Source: Maricaulis alexandrii
Lineage (GTDB): Bacteria; Pseudomonadota; Alphaproteobacteria; Caulobacterales; Maricaulaceae
DNA: 64,000 nucleotides
Direction: 5' to 3'
Assembly (NCBI RefSeq): GCF_005871165.1
Contig: NZ_SWKP01000007.1
Coordinates: forward strand, 248,001 to 312,000
Part shown: positions 17,061-25,855 of the stretch, in pieces
Layout of the letters: each line of letters begins with the position of its first letter
How positions within the stretch are numbered: the stretch's first letter is position 1
Position numbers and translations under genes: made by a program
The notes under the pieces: generated by a model
What the model was told of the DNA's origin: nothing
The model's database searches: none
What the model saw: the letters and a program-made list of their open reading frames with translations, nothing else

Positions 17061-17554
17061 GCGGCGACGTCCACCTCTTCCTGCGTGGCCCGCTCAGCCA
17101 GTGGCATCCCTCACCTTTCCACTGGGAAGGCCGGGTTTATTCCTGTGCCGAGCAATTCATGATGGAGCGCAAGGCCCTGCTGTTTGGCGATACCGCTATG
17201 GCTGCGCGGATCATGGCGACCGACAAGCCCCATGAGCAAAAACTGATGGGCAGCCGGGTGTCCAGGTTCGACGAAACCATCTGGGCCGAGCATCGCGAGA
17301 CCATAGTCTACACAGCCAATCGCGAGAAGTTCGGCCAGAATTCCGGGCTAGCCAAAAAACTCCTGCGGACCGGTGACGCCCTCCTTGCCGAAGCCAATCC
17401 GCGCGACCCCAATTGGGGGATCGGATTGGCCGAGGATGATCCCAGAGCCCTGGATCCAACCCAATGGCGCGGCAGCAATCTGCTGGGTAAAATCCTGATG
17501 CGAGTCAGGAATGAGATCGCAGACGCCGGTATTGTTTCCGCCGAGGAAACTTAA
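17057..17554 (+). CDS. NADAR family protein (YbiA-like N-glycosidase), TTG start
   Basis: A 165-residue protein matching the NADAR/DUF1768 family: FYRG-like FLRGPLSQWHPSPFHWEGRVYSCAEQF... opening, the EQFMMERKALLFGD helix and the C-terminal WRGSNLLGKILMRVR. YbiA removes damaged riboflavin-pathway intermediates; other members act on ADP-ribose. The only start fitting the family length is TTG at 17057, overlapping the adenosyltransferase stop as TTGA. It is inserted in a region whose usual neighbours are adenosyltransferase and etfBA. Confidence 0.88.
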   Translation: MSGDVHLFLRGPLSQWHPSPFHWEGRVYSCAEQFMMERKALLFGDTAMAARIMATDKPHEQKLMGSRVSRFDETIWAEHRETIVYTANREKFGQNSGLAKKLLRTGDALLAEANPRDPNWGIGLAEDDPRALDPTQWRGSNLLGKILMRVRNEIADAGIVSAEET

Positions 17555-17631
17555 AAGTGATCCGGAACCCGTCGATTTCCGCGCCGTTTCACCTATGTGT
17601 ACCGGTACGTTCACTTCATACGGAGATCCGC

Positions 17632-18216
17632 ATGACCCGCCTTTTGATCGCGACCACTGCCCTTTCCCTGTTCGGCGCCGCTGCCGTCCAGGCCGAGCCG
17701 GTCGCCTACGAGTTCGACAAGACCCACACCATCATCGAGGCCAGCTGGGATCACCAGGGCTATTCCACGCAGAAACTCCAGTTCACCGATTATGACGGCA
17801 CGCTGGAACTGGATCTGGAAAACCCGTCTGCCTCCACGGTCGACATCACCTTCAACCTGATCGACGGTTTCTGGGTCGGTGCCAATCAGGACCGCTTCAT
17901 TGCCCACCTGAATTCCGACGACTTCTTCGGCACCGAGGCCAATCCGACCGCACACTTCGTCGCGACCGGGTTTGAAACCGAAGACGGGGAGACCGGTGTG
18001 ATGACCGGCGACCTGACCATGAATGGCGTCACCGCCCCGGTCAGCCTGGACGTCACGCTCAACCAGGTCGGCGAGACCCGTGATGGCAACACCAAGCTGG
18101 GCTTCACCGCCACCGGCACGATCGTCCGTTCCGAATGGGATATGGGCTTTGCCGTTCCCTTCGTCTCCGACGAGATCGACCTGTTCATCTCGACGGAGCT
18201 GGTCGCCGCGGAATAG
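17632..18216 (+). CDS. YceI family periplasmic lipocalin-like protein
   Basis: A 194-residue secreted protein with a signal peptide of 21 residues ending at VQA. The mature part is the YceI barrel: EFDKTHTIIEASWDHQGYS opening, GTLELD, TGDLTMNGVTAPVSLDV and GFTATGTIVRSEWDMGF motifs. YceI proteins bind polyisoprenoids or ubiquinone-like lipids. The ATG at 17632 follows a GGAG ribosome site; earlier in-frame codons are not signal-like. A strong terminator follows 26 bases after the stop. Confidence 0.92.
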   Translation: MTRLLIATTALSLFGAAAVQAEPVAYEFDKTHTIIEASWDHQGYSTQKLQFTDYDGTLELDLENPSASTVDITFNLIDGFWVGANQDRFIAHLNSDDFFGTEANPTAHFVATGFETEDGETGVMTGDLTMNGVTAPVSLDVTLNQVGETRDGNTKLGFTATGTIVRSEWDMGFAVPFVSDEIDLFISTELVAAE

Positions 18217-18242
18217 GTTTGTCGGCACGATGAACCACAAGA

Positions 18243-18273
18243 GGGGCATGTCCACCGGACATGCCCCTTTTTT
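18243..18273 (+). terminator. Rho-independent terminator after yceI gene
   Basis: A perfect 11-bp stem (GGGGCATGTCC/GGACATGCCCC) with a three-base loop and six T. It stops transcripts before the converging serine hydrolase gene. Confidence 0.92.
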
Positions 18274-18288
18274 GATCGCCTTTCGGGT

Positions 18289-19773
18289 TCAGCGCCGAAT
18301 TTTCGGGCTGGACCAGAGGCACAGGGTCAGAAGGGCGAACAGGCTCGTCAGGGCCACAGACAATGTCTCCAGCTCATCCACCGGCACCTCGTCAATCATG
18401 ATGGTCTCGGTGCGCCAGATCACGGAATTGGTCCAGAAGATCCAGATGAGAAACAGGGTCGCGGCAAAGGCAAGGAAGGCCAGAAAGAGACGCCCCCACA
18501 GGCGGAGGGGACCCCGGCCGACAGGCCGCAATGACAAAACCCGCTTGCCGGCCACACAGCCCGCCACCAGCCAGTAGACCCAGAACAGGCTGGCGGCGCC
18601 CAGCCCCGCACTGACCCAGGCGAGCTGGTGAGTCAGCGAGACCGCCTCATCACAGCGCGCGGCACCGTCTTCGCTTTCCATCAGACCCAGCCAAGCACAG
18701 CTCAGATCAAAGTCCAGCTGCGCACCTGATGTCGCATTGGTGAGGAAGTAAAAGCCGTCGCCGGTTGCAGGCTGGATGTATATTTGCCCATTCCATGAGG
18801 AGTTATTCCCGCCATGCCCGATCAGGATCCCCGTCGGGGTTTCCCAGCGCGAATAGCTCATGGCAAAGCGCGGATTGGGGTCGGTCGGCGCGAAGGCCTG
18901 TTCCAGGCTGTCGTTGGTCAGGACGCCACCGCCATCCATATGGGCCAGCAGAAAACGCTCGATATCAGCGCCAGAGGCGTAACCGCCCGCAGCCGTCAGC
19001 GCGACATCCCGCAAGTCCTCGATCGGCTGGCGATAATAATTGAAGGCCTCGGACACGGTCGGCAGTCTTGACGAGTCAAAACCGGCCGTCGTCATGCCGA
19101 GCGGGTCCAGCACGTGCTGGCGGGCGGCCGTGTCGAAATCCAAGCCGGTGACGGTCTCGACCAGCATTTGCAGCAGGACATATCCCCCACCGGAATAGCG
19201 TCGATGCTCACCGGGCTGATACGCGACCCGGAGGGGCGCAAAGTTTTCACTGAGGTCAACCGCGTCCTCGGGCTGCTCCTCATGGGCACCCCACCCGCCA
19301 TAGCCCGGCTGATTGGTTCCTGCCGTGTGCTGGAGAAGGCGGCGGACCGTGACCGCGTCAGGCGAATGCTCGCCATAGTCAGGCTCGAAAGGCAGTGCAT
19401 AGGTCGACAGCGGGGCATCCAGATCGATGAGCCCGTCCTGCACGAGGCTGAGAACAGTCCAGACCGTCAGGGGCTTGGAGATCGATCCGAGATTGAACGA
19501 CGTCGCATCCGTCACCGGCGCGCCCTCGCTGGTCGAACGACCGGCACGTGCCCGCCATACAATCTCACCATCGCGTATCACGCCGGCCGCGACACCCGCG
19601 ATCGAGTAACGCTGCATCGCGTGATCCAGAACCGCGTCCATATGCGTGGCGATTTCGGTATCCGAACTACCCGGCTCCAGGCCACGGATTTGCCGGAGCC
19701 CCATCGTGGTCAGGCCTGCCATCACAACAAGAATGGCCAGGCAAATAGCTCTCAATTTCACAAGGGGCGACAT
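18289..19773 (-). CDS. Membrane-anchored serine hydrolase (beta-lactamase class C fold)
   Basis: A 494-residue protein. An N-terminal hydrophobic segment (about 8-26) acts as signal or anchor; the hydrolase domain carries SxxK as S97-IS-K100 and a YSGGGY motif. The C-terminal 110 residues contain two to three hydrophobic segments separated by basic loops, so the enzyme is held in the membrane with its catalytic part outside. Start at 19773 (MSPLVK) has an AAGG site. It is transcribed away from a PadR regulator with a palindrome between them, suggesting that PadR controls it. Confidence 0.87.
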   Translation of the reverse strand: MSPLVKLRAICLAILVVMAGLTTMGLRQIRGLEPGSSDTEIATHMDAVLDHAMQRYSIAGVAAGVIRDGEIVWRARAGRSTSEGAPVTDATSFNLGSISKPLTVWTVLSLVQDGLIDLDAPLSTYALPFEPDYGEHSPDAVTVRRLLQHTAGTNQPGYGGWGAHEEQPEDAVDLSENFAPLRVAYQPGEHRRYSGGGYVLLQMLVETVTGLDFDTAARQHVLDPLGMTTAGFDSSRLPTVSEAFNYYRQPIEDLRDVALTAAGGYASGADIERFLLAHMDGGGVLTNDSLEQAFAPTDPNPRFAMSYSRWETPTGILIGHGGNNSSWNGQIYIQPATGDGFYFLTNATSGAQLDFDLSCAWLGLMESEDGAARCDEAVSLTHQLAWVSAGLGAASLFWVYWLVAGCVAGKRVLSLRPVGRGPLRLWGRLFLAFLAFAATLFLIWIFWTNSVIWRTETIMIDEVPVDELETLSVALTSLFALLTLCLWSSPKIRR

Positions 19774-19819
19774 ATCCGATCCTTCCCACCTCAACGTTGG
19801 CGATACCAACTACTATGCA

Positions 19820-19837
19820 TTGCTATATATATTGCAA
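19820..19837. promoter_or_regulatory. Candidate PadR operator (AT-rich palindrome)
   Basis: An 18-base near-perfect palindrome TTGCTATATATATTGCAA, broken only at positions 5 and 14, in the 116-base gap between the divergent serine hydrolase and padR-like genes. Such AT-rich dyads are what PadR winged-helix dimers bind; it also overlaps a TATATAT sequence that could be a -10 region. Confidence 0.6.
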
Positions 19838-19889
19838 AGCCGATACACAAGCCATAGGAAGGGATGAATGATCAGCGAGGCGGAAATTC

Positions 19890-20252
19890 ATGATCGGGAC
19901 TGAGATGGACGAGATTCTCGACCGCTGGAGCTCCCAGGCCCGCAAAGGCTATTTCGAGATGCTGCTGCTGGCCCGGCTGAAGGCCGGTCGCGCCTACGGC
20001 TACCAGGTCGTGGCCGCCCTGAAGCAGGCGCCGGGATTCGAAAACCTCGCCGAAGGCACCGTCTATCCGGTTCTGACCCGGATGAAGAAGGACGGGCTTG
20101 TCACCGCCGAATGGGTGGCCGAGGACACGGGGCCACCCCGCAAATACTACACCGTGACCGAACTGGGCGCGCGCACGCTTGATGCCATGCAGACCATCTG
20201 GCGCCGCATGGACGACGTGCTGAAAGCGCAAACCGGAAAGGAACCCGATTGA
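19890..20252 (+). CDS. PadR family transcriptional regulator
   Basis: A 120-residue winged-helix regulator. ARKGYFEMLLLARLK, AYGYQVVAAL and NLAEGTVYPVLTRMKKDGLV cover the DNA-binding domain, with PRKYYTVTELG as the wing; the short C-terminal helix would dimerise. The start may be 19890 or 19905 (MDEILDRW); both have weak ribosome sites. The stop overlaps the next gene start, and the partner encodes a membrane protein with a DUF1700/HAAS-like N-terminus, a common pairing for PadR proteins. Confidence 0.88.
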   Translation: MIGTEMDEILDRWSSQARKGYFEMLLLARLKAGRAYGYQVVAALKQAPGFENLAEGTVYPVLTRMKKDGLVTAEWVAEDTGPPRKYYTVTELGARTLDAMQTIWRRMDDVLKAQTGKEPD

Positions 20253-20803
20253 TGGATGTGACTGTGGATTTCGAAACCTCCGAGGCCCGTCGTCTCTGGT
20301 CGGACTTCCTGAAACGGCTGGACTGGTCCAATCGTCACCTCTCCCGTTCAGAACGGCGGGACGCGAAAGCGGAGGCCAAGGCCCACATGGCCGAGCTCAT
20401 CGCCCATTCGAATCTGGAGACGGAAGCGGACCGTTTGCGGGAGGCGCTTGCCCGGTTCGGCCCGCTGCCATCGCCACCGCCCGCCTGGCGCCAGCCGCTC
20501 GCCATCGGCCTGCACTATTTGGCCATCATGGTCATCGGAGCGACCGGACTGGTGCTTCTGACCCTGTTGCACATGACCGTGATGGAACTCTTCAATCCGG
20601 CCGGAGTGGGCCTCTACATTTACCCCGGCGACCGGGTCCCCACCCTCTCCTACGAATCCCAGCCGGGCGCCCGCGAGGTCCTGGGCAGCTGGTTCATTCC
20701 GGCCATGCTCGCGATCATCCTGACCGTCAGTGCCGGCCTGTACGGGCTCTGGCGCATCGCCCTGGCACCGACCGGGCCGGTCTCCCGCTGGATGAAGCCC
20801 TGA
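20252..20803 (+). CDS. PadR-partner membrane protein (HAAS-like domain plus two membrane helices)
   Basis: A 183-residue protein. Residues 1-65 form a charged helical region (FLKRLDW...HLSRSERRDAKAEAKAHMAELI) like the HAAS domain found next to PadR regulators; after a proline-rich linker come two hydrophobic segments at about 85-110 and 145-170. Proteins of this design are thought to act with PadR in envelope-stress or antimicrobial response. ATG at 20252 shares its A with the padR TGA. Exact function unknown. Confidence 0.72.
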   Translation: MDVTVDFETSEARRLWSDFLKRLDWSNRHLSRSERRDAKAEAKAHMAELIAHSNLETEADRLREALARFGPLPSPPPAWRQPLAIGLHYLAIMVIGATGLVLLTLLHMTVMELFNPAGVGLYIYPGDRVPTLSYESQPGAREVLGSWFIPAMLAIILTVSAGLYGLWRIALAPTGPVSRWMKP

Positions 20804-21195
20804 AGCCCACGGACACGGGTCGGACGCAAACACGCCTTCGTACGCCTCAAGCCGGCGGTCCGGAAGAAGACAGGGACCGGTTTGGCCTTCCGCGGGTTCG
20901 ACTGACCGCACCGCGACCACGCGCCGCAGCAAAACTTGCCGGAAAATAGGCATACCCGATACTCTAAACACACACCGAAGCCGGACCCCATTGAAACGGA
21001 TAGCATTGTGAATTGGGCCTGCCGGAGCTTTGCGCCACAAAGATCAGCCCGCAGTCCAGACGATACCGCAACTGCGAATTGACGCGAACGTAAGCCAGCT
21101 CAGTGCATTGACTTACCGCACTGGCGAAGGCAGGTTCGCGGCCTATTTCTTTAGGTGCGCAGATTATCCAGCGCGCGGCCAACCGGAGCCCAAGC
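20804..21195. other. 392-base gap upstream of etfB
   Basis: No gene or strong hairpin is visible. Two TTGAC sequences (near 21078 and 21107) lie upstream of etfB, but neither has a convincing -10 partner. The etfBA promoter is probably here. Confidence 0.5.
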
Positions 21196-21945
21196 ATGAA
21201 GATTCTCGTCCCCGTCAAACGGGTCGTCGATTACAACGTGAAGGTCCGCGTGAAGCCCGATCAAACGGGCGTCGACCTCGCGAACGTGAAAATGTCCATG
21301 AACCCCTTCTGCGAAATCGCAGTCGAGGAAGCCATCCGCCTGAAGGAAAAAGGCGTGGCCACCGAGATCGTTGCGGTCTCGATCGGCCCGGCCCAGGCTC
21401 AGGAAACCATCCGCACGGCCCTCGCCATGGGCGCGGATCGCGGCATCCTGATCCAGACCGACGAGACGGTGGAGCCGCTCGCCGTGGCCAAGCTCCTCAA
21501 GGCTGTGGTCGAGGAAGAGAGCCCGGAACTCGTCCTGCTGGGCAAGCAGGCCATTGATGATGACGCCAACCAGACCGGCCAGATGCTGGCCGCGCTGCTG
21601 GACTGGCCGCAGGGCACGTTCGCCTCGAAGGTCGAAATCGCCGACGGCAAAGCCACGGTGACCCGCGAGATCGATGGCGGCCTGCAGACGATTGCGCTGC
21701 AAATGCCGGCCATCATCACCACGGACCTTCGTCTGAACGAGCCGCGCTATGCGTCGCTGCCGAACATCATGAAGGCCAAGCGCAAGCCGATCGACACCAA
21801 GTCGCCGGACGATTACGGCGTCGACATCGCCAAGCGCCTGGAAGTGCTCAAGGTCGCCGAGCCGGCCAAGCGCGAAGCCGGCGTGAAGGTCGAGACAGTC
21901 GCCGAACTCGTCGACAAGCTGAAAAATGAAGCGGGAGTGATCTGA
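21196..21945 (+). CDS. etfB: Electron transfer flavoprotein beta subunit
   Basis: A 249-residue ETF beta subunit starting [16 protein letters not shown]. The AMP-binding signature region reads [26 protein letters not shown] near residues 100-125, and the recognition-loop phrase [22 protein letters not shown] is present near 178-199. With EtfA it forms the heterodimer that passes electrons from acyl-CoA dehydrogenases to ETF-ubiquinone oxidoreductase. It lies two bases before etfA. Confidence 0.97.
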   Translation: MKILVPVKRVVDYNVKVRVKPDQTGVDLANVKMSMNPFCEIAVEEAIRLKEKGVATEIVAVSIGPAQAQETIRTALAMGADRGILIQTDETVEPLAVAKLLKAVVEEESPELVLLGKQAIDDDANQTGQMLAALLDWPQGTFASKVEIADGKATVTREIDGGLQTIALQMPAIITTDLRLNEPRYASLPNIMKAKRKPIDTKSPDDYGVDIAKRLEVLKVAEPAKREAGVKVETVAELVDKLKNEAGVI

Positions 21946-21947
21946 TC

Positions 21948-22877
21948 ATGGCTGTTCTCGTTTATGCCGAACACGACAATGCAACGCTCAACGACGCGAC
22001 CCGCGCCGTTGTGACGGCTGCCAAGGGCCTGGGTGGCGACATCCACGTCCTGGTCGCCGGCAAGGATGCCGGTGCCGTGGCGGAAGCTGCCTCCAAGCTG
22101 GATGGTGTCTCCAAGGTGCTGCACGCCGAGAGCGATGTCTTCACCTCGCCGACGGCGGAAGCCCTCGACGCCCTCGTCACCCCGATGATGGACGAGTATG
22201 ACGCCGTGCTGGCCGCTGCGACCACGATGGGCAAGAATTTCATGCCCCGCGTCGCCGCCAAGCTCGACGTGATGCAGGTCTCCGACATCACCGCCGTGGA
22301 AAGCGCCGACACCTTCGTGCGTCCGGTCTATGCCGGCAATGCGATGATGACGGTGAAGTCTTCCGACGCGAAAAAGGTGATCACGGTCCGCCCGACGACC
22401 TTCGAGAAGGCCGGCGATGGCGGCTCTGCCTCGATCGACGAGATCGGTGCCGGTTCCGGTCCGTTCAAGTCGGAATTCGTCTCCGAGGAACTGTCCAAGT
22501 CGGACCGTCCGGAACTGACCTCTGCCAAGATCGTCATCTCCGGCGGCCGTGGCATGCAGTCCGGTGACAATTTCCACCTGCTCGACACCATCGCCGACAA
22601 GCTGGGCGCCGCCGTCGGTGCCTCGCGCGCCGCGGTCGATGCCGGCTTCGTCCCGAACGATTACCAGGTCGGCCAGACCGGCAAGGTCGTCGCTCCGGAG
22701 CTCTACATTGCCGTCGGCATTTCCGGTGCCATCCAGCACCTCGCCGGCATGAAGGACTCCAAGGTCATCGTGGCCATCAACAAGGACGAGGAAGCCCCGA
22801 TCTTCCAGGTCGCCGATTACGGCCTGGTGGCGGACCTCTTCTCGGCCCTGCCCGAACTGGACGAAGCCCTGGGCTAA
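21948..22877 (+). CDS. etfA: Electron transfer flavoprotein alpha subunit
   Basis: A 309-residue ETF alpha subunit. The FAD-binding C-terminal half shows the signature [29 protein letters not shown] (about residues 254-282) and the [20 protein letters not shown] segment near 200-220. It works with EtfB in fatty-acid and amino-acid oxidation. A strong terminator follows; the hydroxybutyryl-CoA dehydrogenase gene that often comes next is not here. Confidence 0.97.
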   Translation: MAVLVYAEHDNATLNDATRAVVTAAKGLGGDIHVLVAGKDAGAVAEAASKLDGVSKVLHAESDVFTSPTAEALDALVTPMMDEYDAVLAAATTMGKNFMPRVAAKLDVMQVSDITAVESADTFVRPVYAGNAMMTVKSSDAKKVITVRPTTFEKAGDGGSASIDEIGAGSGPFKSEFVSEELSKSDRPELTSAKIVISGGRGMQSGDNFHLLDTIADKLGAAVGASRAAVDAGFVPNDYQVGQTGKVVAPELYIAVGISGAIQHLAGMKDSKVIVAINKDEEAPIFQVADYGLVADLFSALPELDEALG

Positions 22878-22903
22878 GCCCGAGGCGACACGCCAAACGA
22901 AGA

Positions 22904-22931
22904 CGCCCGGCTGGATCAGCCGGGCGTTTTT
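22904..22931 (+). terminator. Rho-independent terminator after etfA
   Basis: A 9-bp perfect stem CGCCCGGCT/AGCCGGGCG with a five-base loop and five T, 27 bases after the etfA stop. Confidence 0.92.
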
Positions 22932-22941
22932 GTTTCCAGCA

Positions 22942-24354
22942 TCACCGGATCGACCACAAATGCCGCCCCAGATTCCACCAGGTCCGGATCTGCGAGGTTT
23001 GGCGGCCGGCGGCCTCCAGGGCGTCCAGGTCATCCCGGCCCAACCAGCGACCGTCGCGAACCACCGCCTGCGGCTGATAGAGCAGACCGATGGACTGGCG
23101 CGGATCCCCCTCGACCAGAACGAAGTCCGCCGCGCAGCCCACCGCCAGACAACCGATCTCACCGCCCATCCCCAGCGCATCGGCCGGATTGAGCGTGGCC
23201 GCCCGGATCGCCTCGAGCGGGGTCAAACCCGCCTCCACCAGCAACTCCATCTCGCGCACCGTGGCGACGCCATGCGGGGTCGCCATGACGCCGGCATCCG
23301 TGCCCACCGTGAGGCGGACACCGGCCTCATGCATCATGCCGGTGAAGGCGACATAGAAGGCCTGCATCTCACTGCGGTCATGGCCCTGATAACTCGACCA
23401 GAAATCGAACGCATCCTGCTCGAAGCCGGCGACAACGGGATTATAGCCTTCCATGTCCGGACGGGTGAGGTGCGCGCCCTGGGTCTCGACAATCCGGGTC
23501 AGGTTTTCGTGCACGACCAGGGTCGGATCGACCGTCACGCCGGCCGCGGCCATGCGCTGCGCCAGGATCCAGGCGCGGTCCGGATCGGTGTCATCCTCCA
23601 GCCCGTGCCAGACGATGGATTCGGTGTGTTCGAGGGTGACAAAGCCGGCGCCCAGGGTGGGCATGATAGAGAGGGGATCCGCTTCCGTCCCCTCGACCGG
23701 GTGTCCGCTCATTGTCAGTCCCAGGGATGCCGCCTCCTCGCGGATGGCCTGGAAACTTTCGCGAGACAGGTTGGAATAGAGCTTGAGATCCCGGTAGCCG
23801 GCCGCGTATTGCCGGCGCACGGCTGCCTGTGCCTCGTCGGCGCCGGCGACCGAATGATGCAGGAGATTGCTATTGCGACCGCCCGTCTCGTTGAGAATGG
23901 GCCCCGTGGTCAGCAGGCGGGGCCCCAGAATCTCACCGCGCTCGATCCGGCGGGCCAGCGGGAGATGGAAGGGCATGCCCCCCATATTGCGCACCGTCGT
24001 CACGCCATGCGCCAGATTGGCGGCCAGGTCGACCGTATCGAAGACGTGGACATGCATGTCGATCAGACCGGGCATCAGGGTCAGGCCCTGACCGTCCACG
24101 CGTGGCAGGTCCGGCAGGGCATGGGAAACCGGACCGGTCCCGATGGCGGCGATCCGGCCCTCGCTCACCCGGACATGACCATCCGACCGCCATTCGCCCG
24201 ACACAGGGTCGAGCAAGGCGACGTTCTCGATGAAATAGACCGCGTCAGATGACCGGTCGGGCGACAAGGCGGCAGGCAGCCGGACCCACCAGAACCCGAC
24301 GGCGATCAAGACCGACAGGAGGAGGGCCAGGGGCAAGAGGCATTTTCGAGACAT
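22942..24354 (-). CDS. Secreted or membrane-anchored amidohydrolase
   Basis: A 470-residue metal-dependent hydrolase of the imidazolonepropionase-like amidohydrolase family. It opens with one hydrophobic segment (residues 5-24). The first metal ligands are H98 and H100 area in [11 protein letters not shown]; later SGHPVEG, LEHTES and GTDAGV supply His and Asp ligands; the YSN/KLYSNLS stretch holds the usual bridging Lys. Many such enzymes in marine alphaproteobacteria are prolidase-like dipeptidases. Its substrate is not evident. Confidence 0.87.
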   Translation of the reverse strand: MSRKCLLPLALLLSVLIAVGFWWVRLPAALSPDRSSDAVYFIENVALLDPVSGEWRSDGHVRVSEGRIAAIGTGPVSHALPDLPRVDGQGLTLMPGLIDMHVHVFDTVDLAANLAHGVTTVRNMGGMPFHLPLARRIERGEILGPRLLTTGPILNETGGRNSNLLHHSVAGADEAQAAVRRQYAAGYRDLKLYSNLSRESFQAIREEAASLGLTMSGHPVEGTEADPLSIMPTLGAGFVTLEHTESIVWHGLEDDTDPDRAWILAQRMAAAGVTVDPTLVVHENLTRIVETQGAHLTRPDMEGYNPVVAGFEQDAFDFWSSYQGHDRSEMQAFYVAFTGMMHEAGVRLTVGTDAGVMATPHGVATVREMELLVEAGLTPLEAIRAATLNPADALGMGGEIGCLAVGCAADFVLVEGDPRQSIGLLYQPQAVVRDGRWLGRDDLDALEAAGRQTSQIRTWWNLGRHLWSIR

Positions 24355-24442
24355 GTGTTTCTCCCGGTTGAGGACCGGGTCGAAGCATCATGTCCGGGAG
24401 CCGGCGTCGTCCGGAATCCGGATTTCGGACGTCCGGTATTCG

Positions 24443-25513
24443 TCAGCCGGCCGCATCGCCGGCCAGGCCGGCGGCATAGGCAGAGGGCGTCTGGCCGGTT
24501 TCCCGCTTGAACACGTCATTGAAAACGGACTTGGAGCTGAAGCCGGCCGTATAGGCCAGATCGATCACCCGGCGCTGGGTTCCGGAGACCGCATCCTCGC
24601 GCATCATGGCGCAGACATCCTCGATGCGGAGCCGGTTGATATAGTCGTTGAAATTGCAGCCGGTCGCCGCCTTGATGACCTGCGAGACGGCACGTTCGCT
24701 CAGCCCGGCGGCCTGCGCCACTTCCGACCGCAGGAGGCGCGGCTCGGTATAGAGCGCTTCGCCCCGCACCACCGCCTCAACCCGCCGGAAATTCGCCCGT
24801 TGCGTATCGGAAACCGCCTCGTCCGGCCCGCCGGCGCCTGCCTCCAAGGCCATGCCGCCCGGCGGCAATCCCTCGAACAGGCGCGTATGCCGCACGGCCA
24901 GGAAGATCAGCACGGACACGAAGACCAGCGACAGGAGAAGCTGGAAGAGATACGCGTCCTGACTGCCCAGCCAGGGCCAGTGCGGCCGCAGCCAGAGCGC
25001 ATCCATGCGAACCGCATCGAACACGCTGTCGACGAAATAGAAGCCCACCAGCAGCATCAGCCCGTTGAGCTGGATCACCTGCGCATCGGAGCGGGTCTGG
25101 CGCGTGGCCCGGTGGAAGCGGTGGATCTGCCAGATCGCGGCGACGGAATAGGCCAGCAGGCTGATCCGGGCTGCATGCTCGACCAGGCCGATCTGGGGCG
25201 TCAGCAGCAGGGCCAGGAGCGGCGCCACGGCATGCGGCCAATCCCGCCAGGTCAGGGCCGGACCGGTACGGATCACGCCCCGTACGACCAGATAGATCAA
25301 CGGCGGATAGGCCAGGCGGAAAGCCGGCGTCACCAGCCAGACATTCCGGAACCCGGCTGTCTCCTCCAGGAAGTTGAAGACCATCCAGCTCAGCGACATA
25401 ACCAGAAGTGCACTCAGCGCGCGCAGGCGTGGCTGGCTGACGGTCAGGGCCAGGCCCACCGCGGCAACGGCGGCCAGAGCGACCTGAACGAGATGGACGG
25501 GCATAAGCGTCAT
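24443..25513 (-). CDS. AraC family regulator with membrane-embedded N-terminal domain
   Basis: A 356-residue protein. Six to seven hydrophobic segments cover residues 5-225; the C-terminal 100 residues are an AraC-type double helix-turn-helix, including LRSEVAQAAGLSERAVSQVIK and the signature IDLAYTAGFSSKSVFNDVFKRETGQTPS near 318-345. It would sense a signal in or across the membrane and bind DNA from the inner face. The neighbouring amidohydrolase in the same orientation 88 bases downstream is a possible target. Confidence 0.88.
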   Translation of the reverse strand: MTLMPVHLVQVALAAVAAVGLALTVSQPRLRALSALLVMSLSWMVFNFLEETAGFRNVWLVTPAFRLAYPPLIYLVVRGVIRTGPALTWRDWPHAVAPLLALLLTPQIGLVEHAARISLLAYSVAAIWQIHRFHRATRQTRSDAQVIQLNGLMLLVGFYFVDSVFDAVRMDALWLRPHWPWLGSQDAYLFQLLLSLVFVSVLIFLAVRHTRLFEGLPPGGMALEAGAGGPDEAVSDTQRANFRRVEAVVRGEALYTEPRLLRSEVAQAAGLSERAVSQVIKAATGCNFNDYINRLRIEDVCAMMREDAVSGTQRRVIDLAYTAGFSSKSVFNDVFKRETGQTPSAYAAGLAGDAAG

Positions 25514-25544
25514 GGCAGCAATCTAGCGGGCCCGGCGGGCCTGC

Positions 25545-25835
25545 CTAGGCCTTCCAGCCGCGAAATGCGCGATATTCCCGGATCACGGCCAGCGCCCGCC
25601 TTGCCTGATCCGGATCTCCTGCACATCCGGCCTGGATCGCATCATGAACATGCTGTGGCAGACCGTTCAGCGACGTATCGCTGAAATCCGGCGCGGTTGC
25701 CTGCCCGGCCAGGCGCGCCTCCAGCCCGGCCTCCAACTGGCCCAGACGGGCGCGCACACTGCCATCCCGGCCGCGGTGCAACAGGACCAGCGTCACCATG
25801 GCAACGACAAGGATGAGGGGAAGAAGGAGCGCCAT
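25545..25835 (-). CDS. Small membrane-anchored protein of unknown function
   Basis: A 96-residue protein: an N-terminal hydrophobic helix (about 2-18), a basic turn, then a soluble tail that is partly helical with QAGCAGDPDQARRALAVIREYR. I recognise no family. It sits between the AraC-type regulator and the phytase gene in the same orientation with small gaps (31 and 20 bases), so it may be co-transcribed with the phytase. Confidence 0.6.
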   Translation of the reverse strand: MALLLPLILVVAMVTLVLLHRGRDGSVRARLGQLEAGLEARLAGQATAPDFSDTSLNGLPQHVHDAIQAGCAGDPDQARRALAVIREYRAFRGWKA

Positions 25836-25855
25836 GCGCTCCCCCTAGCAGCCTG

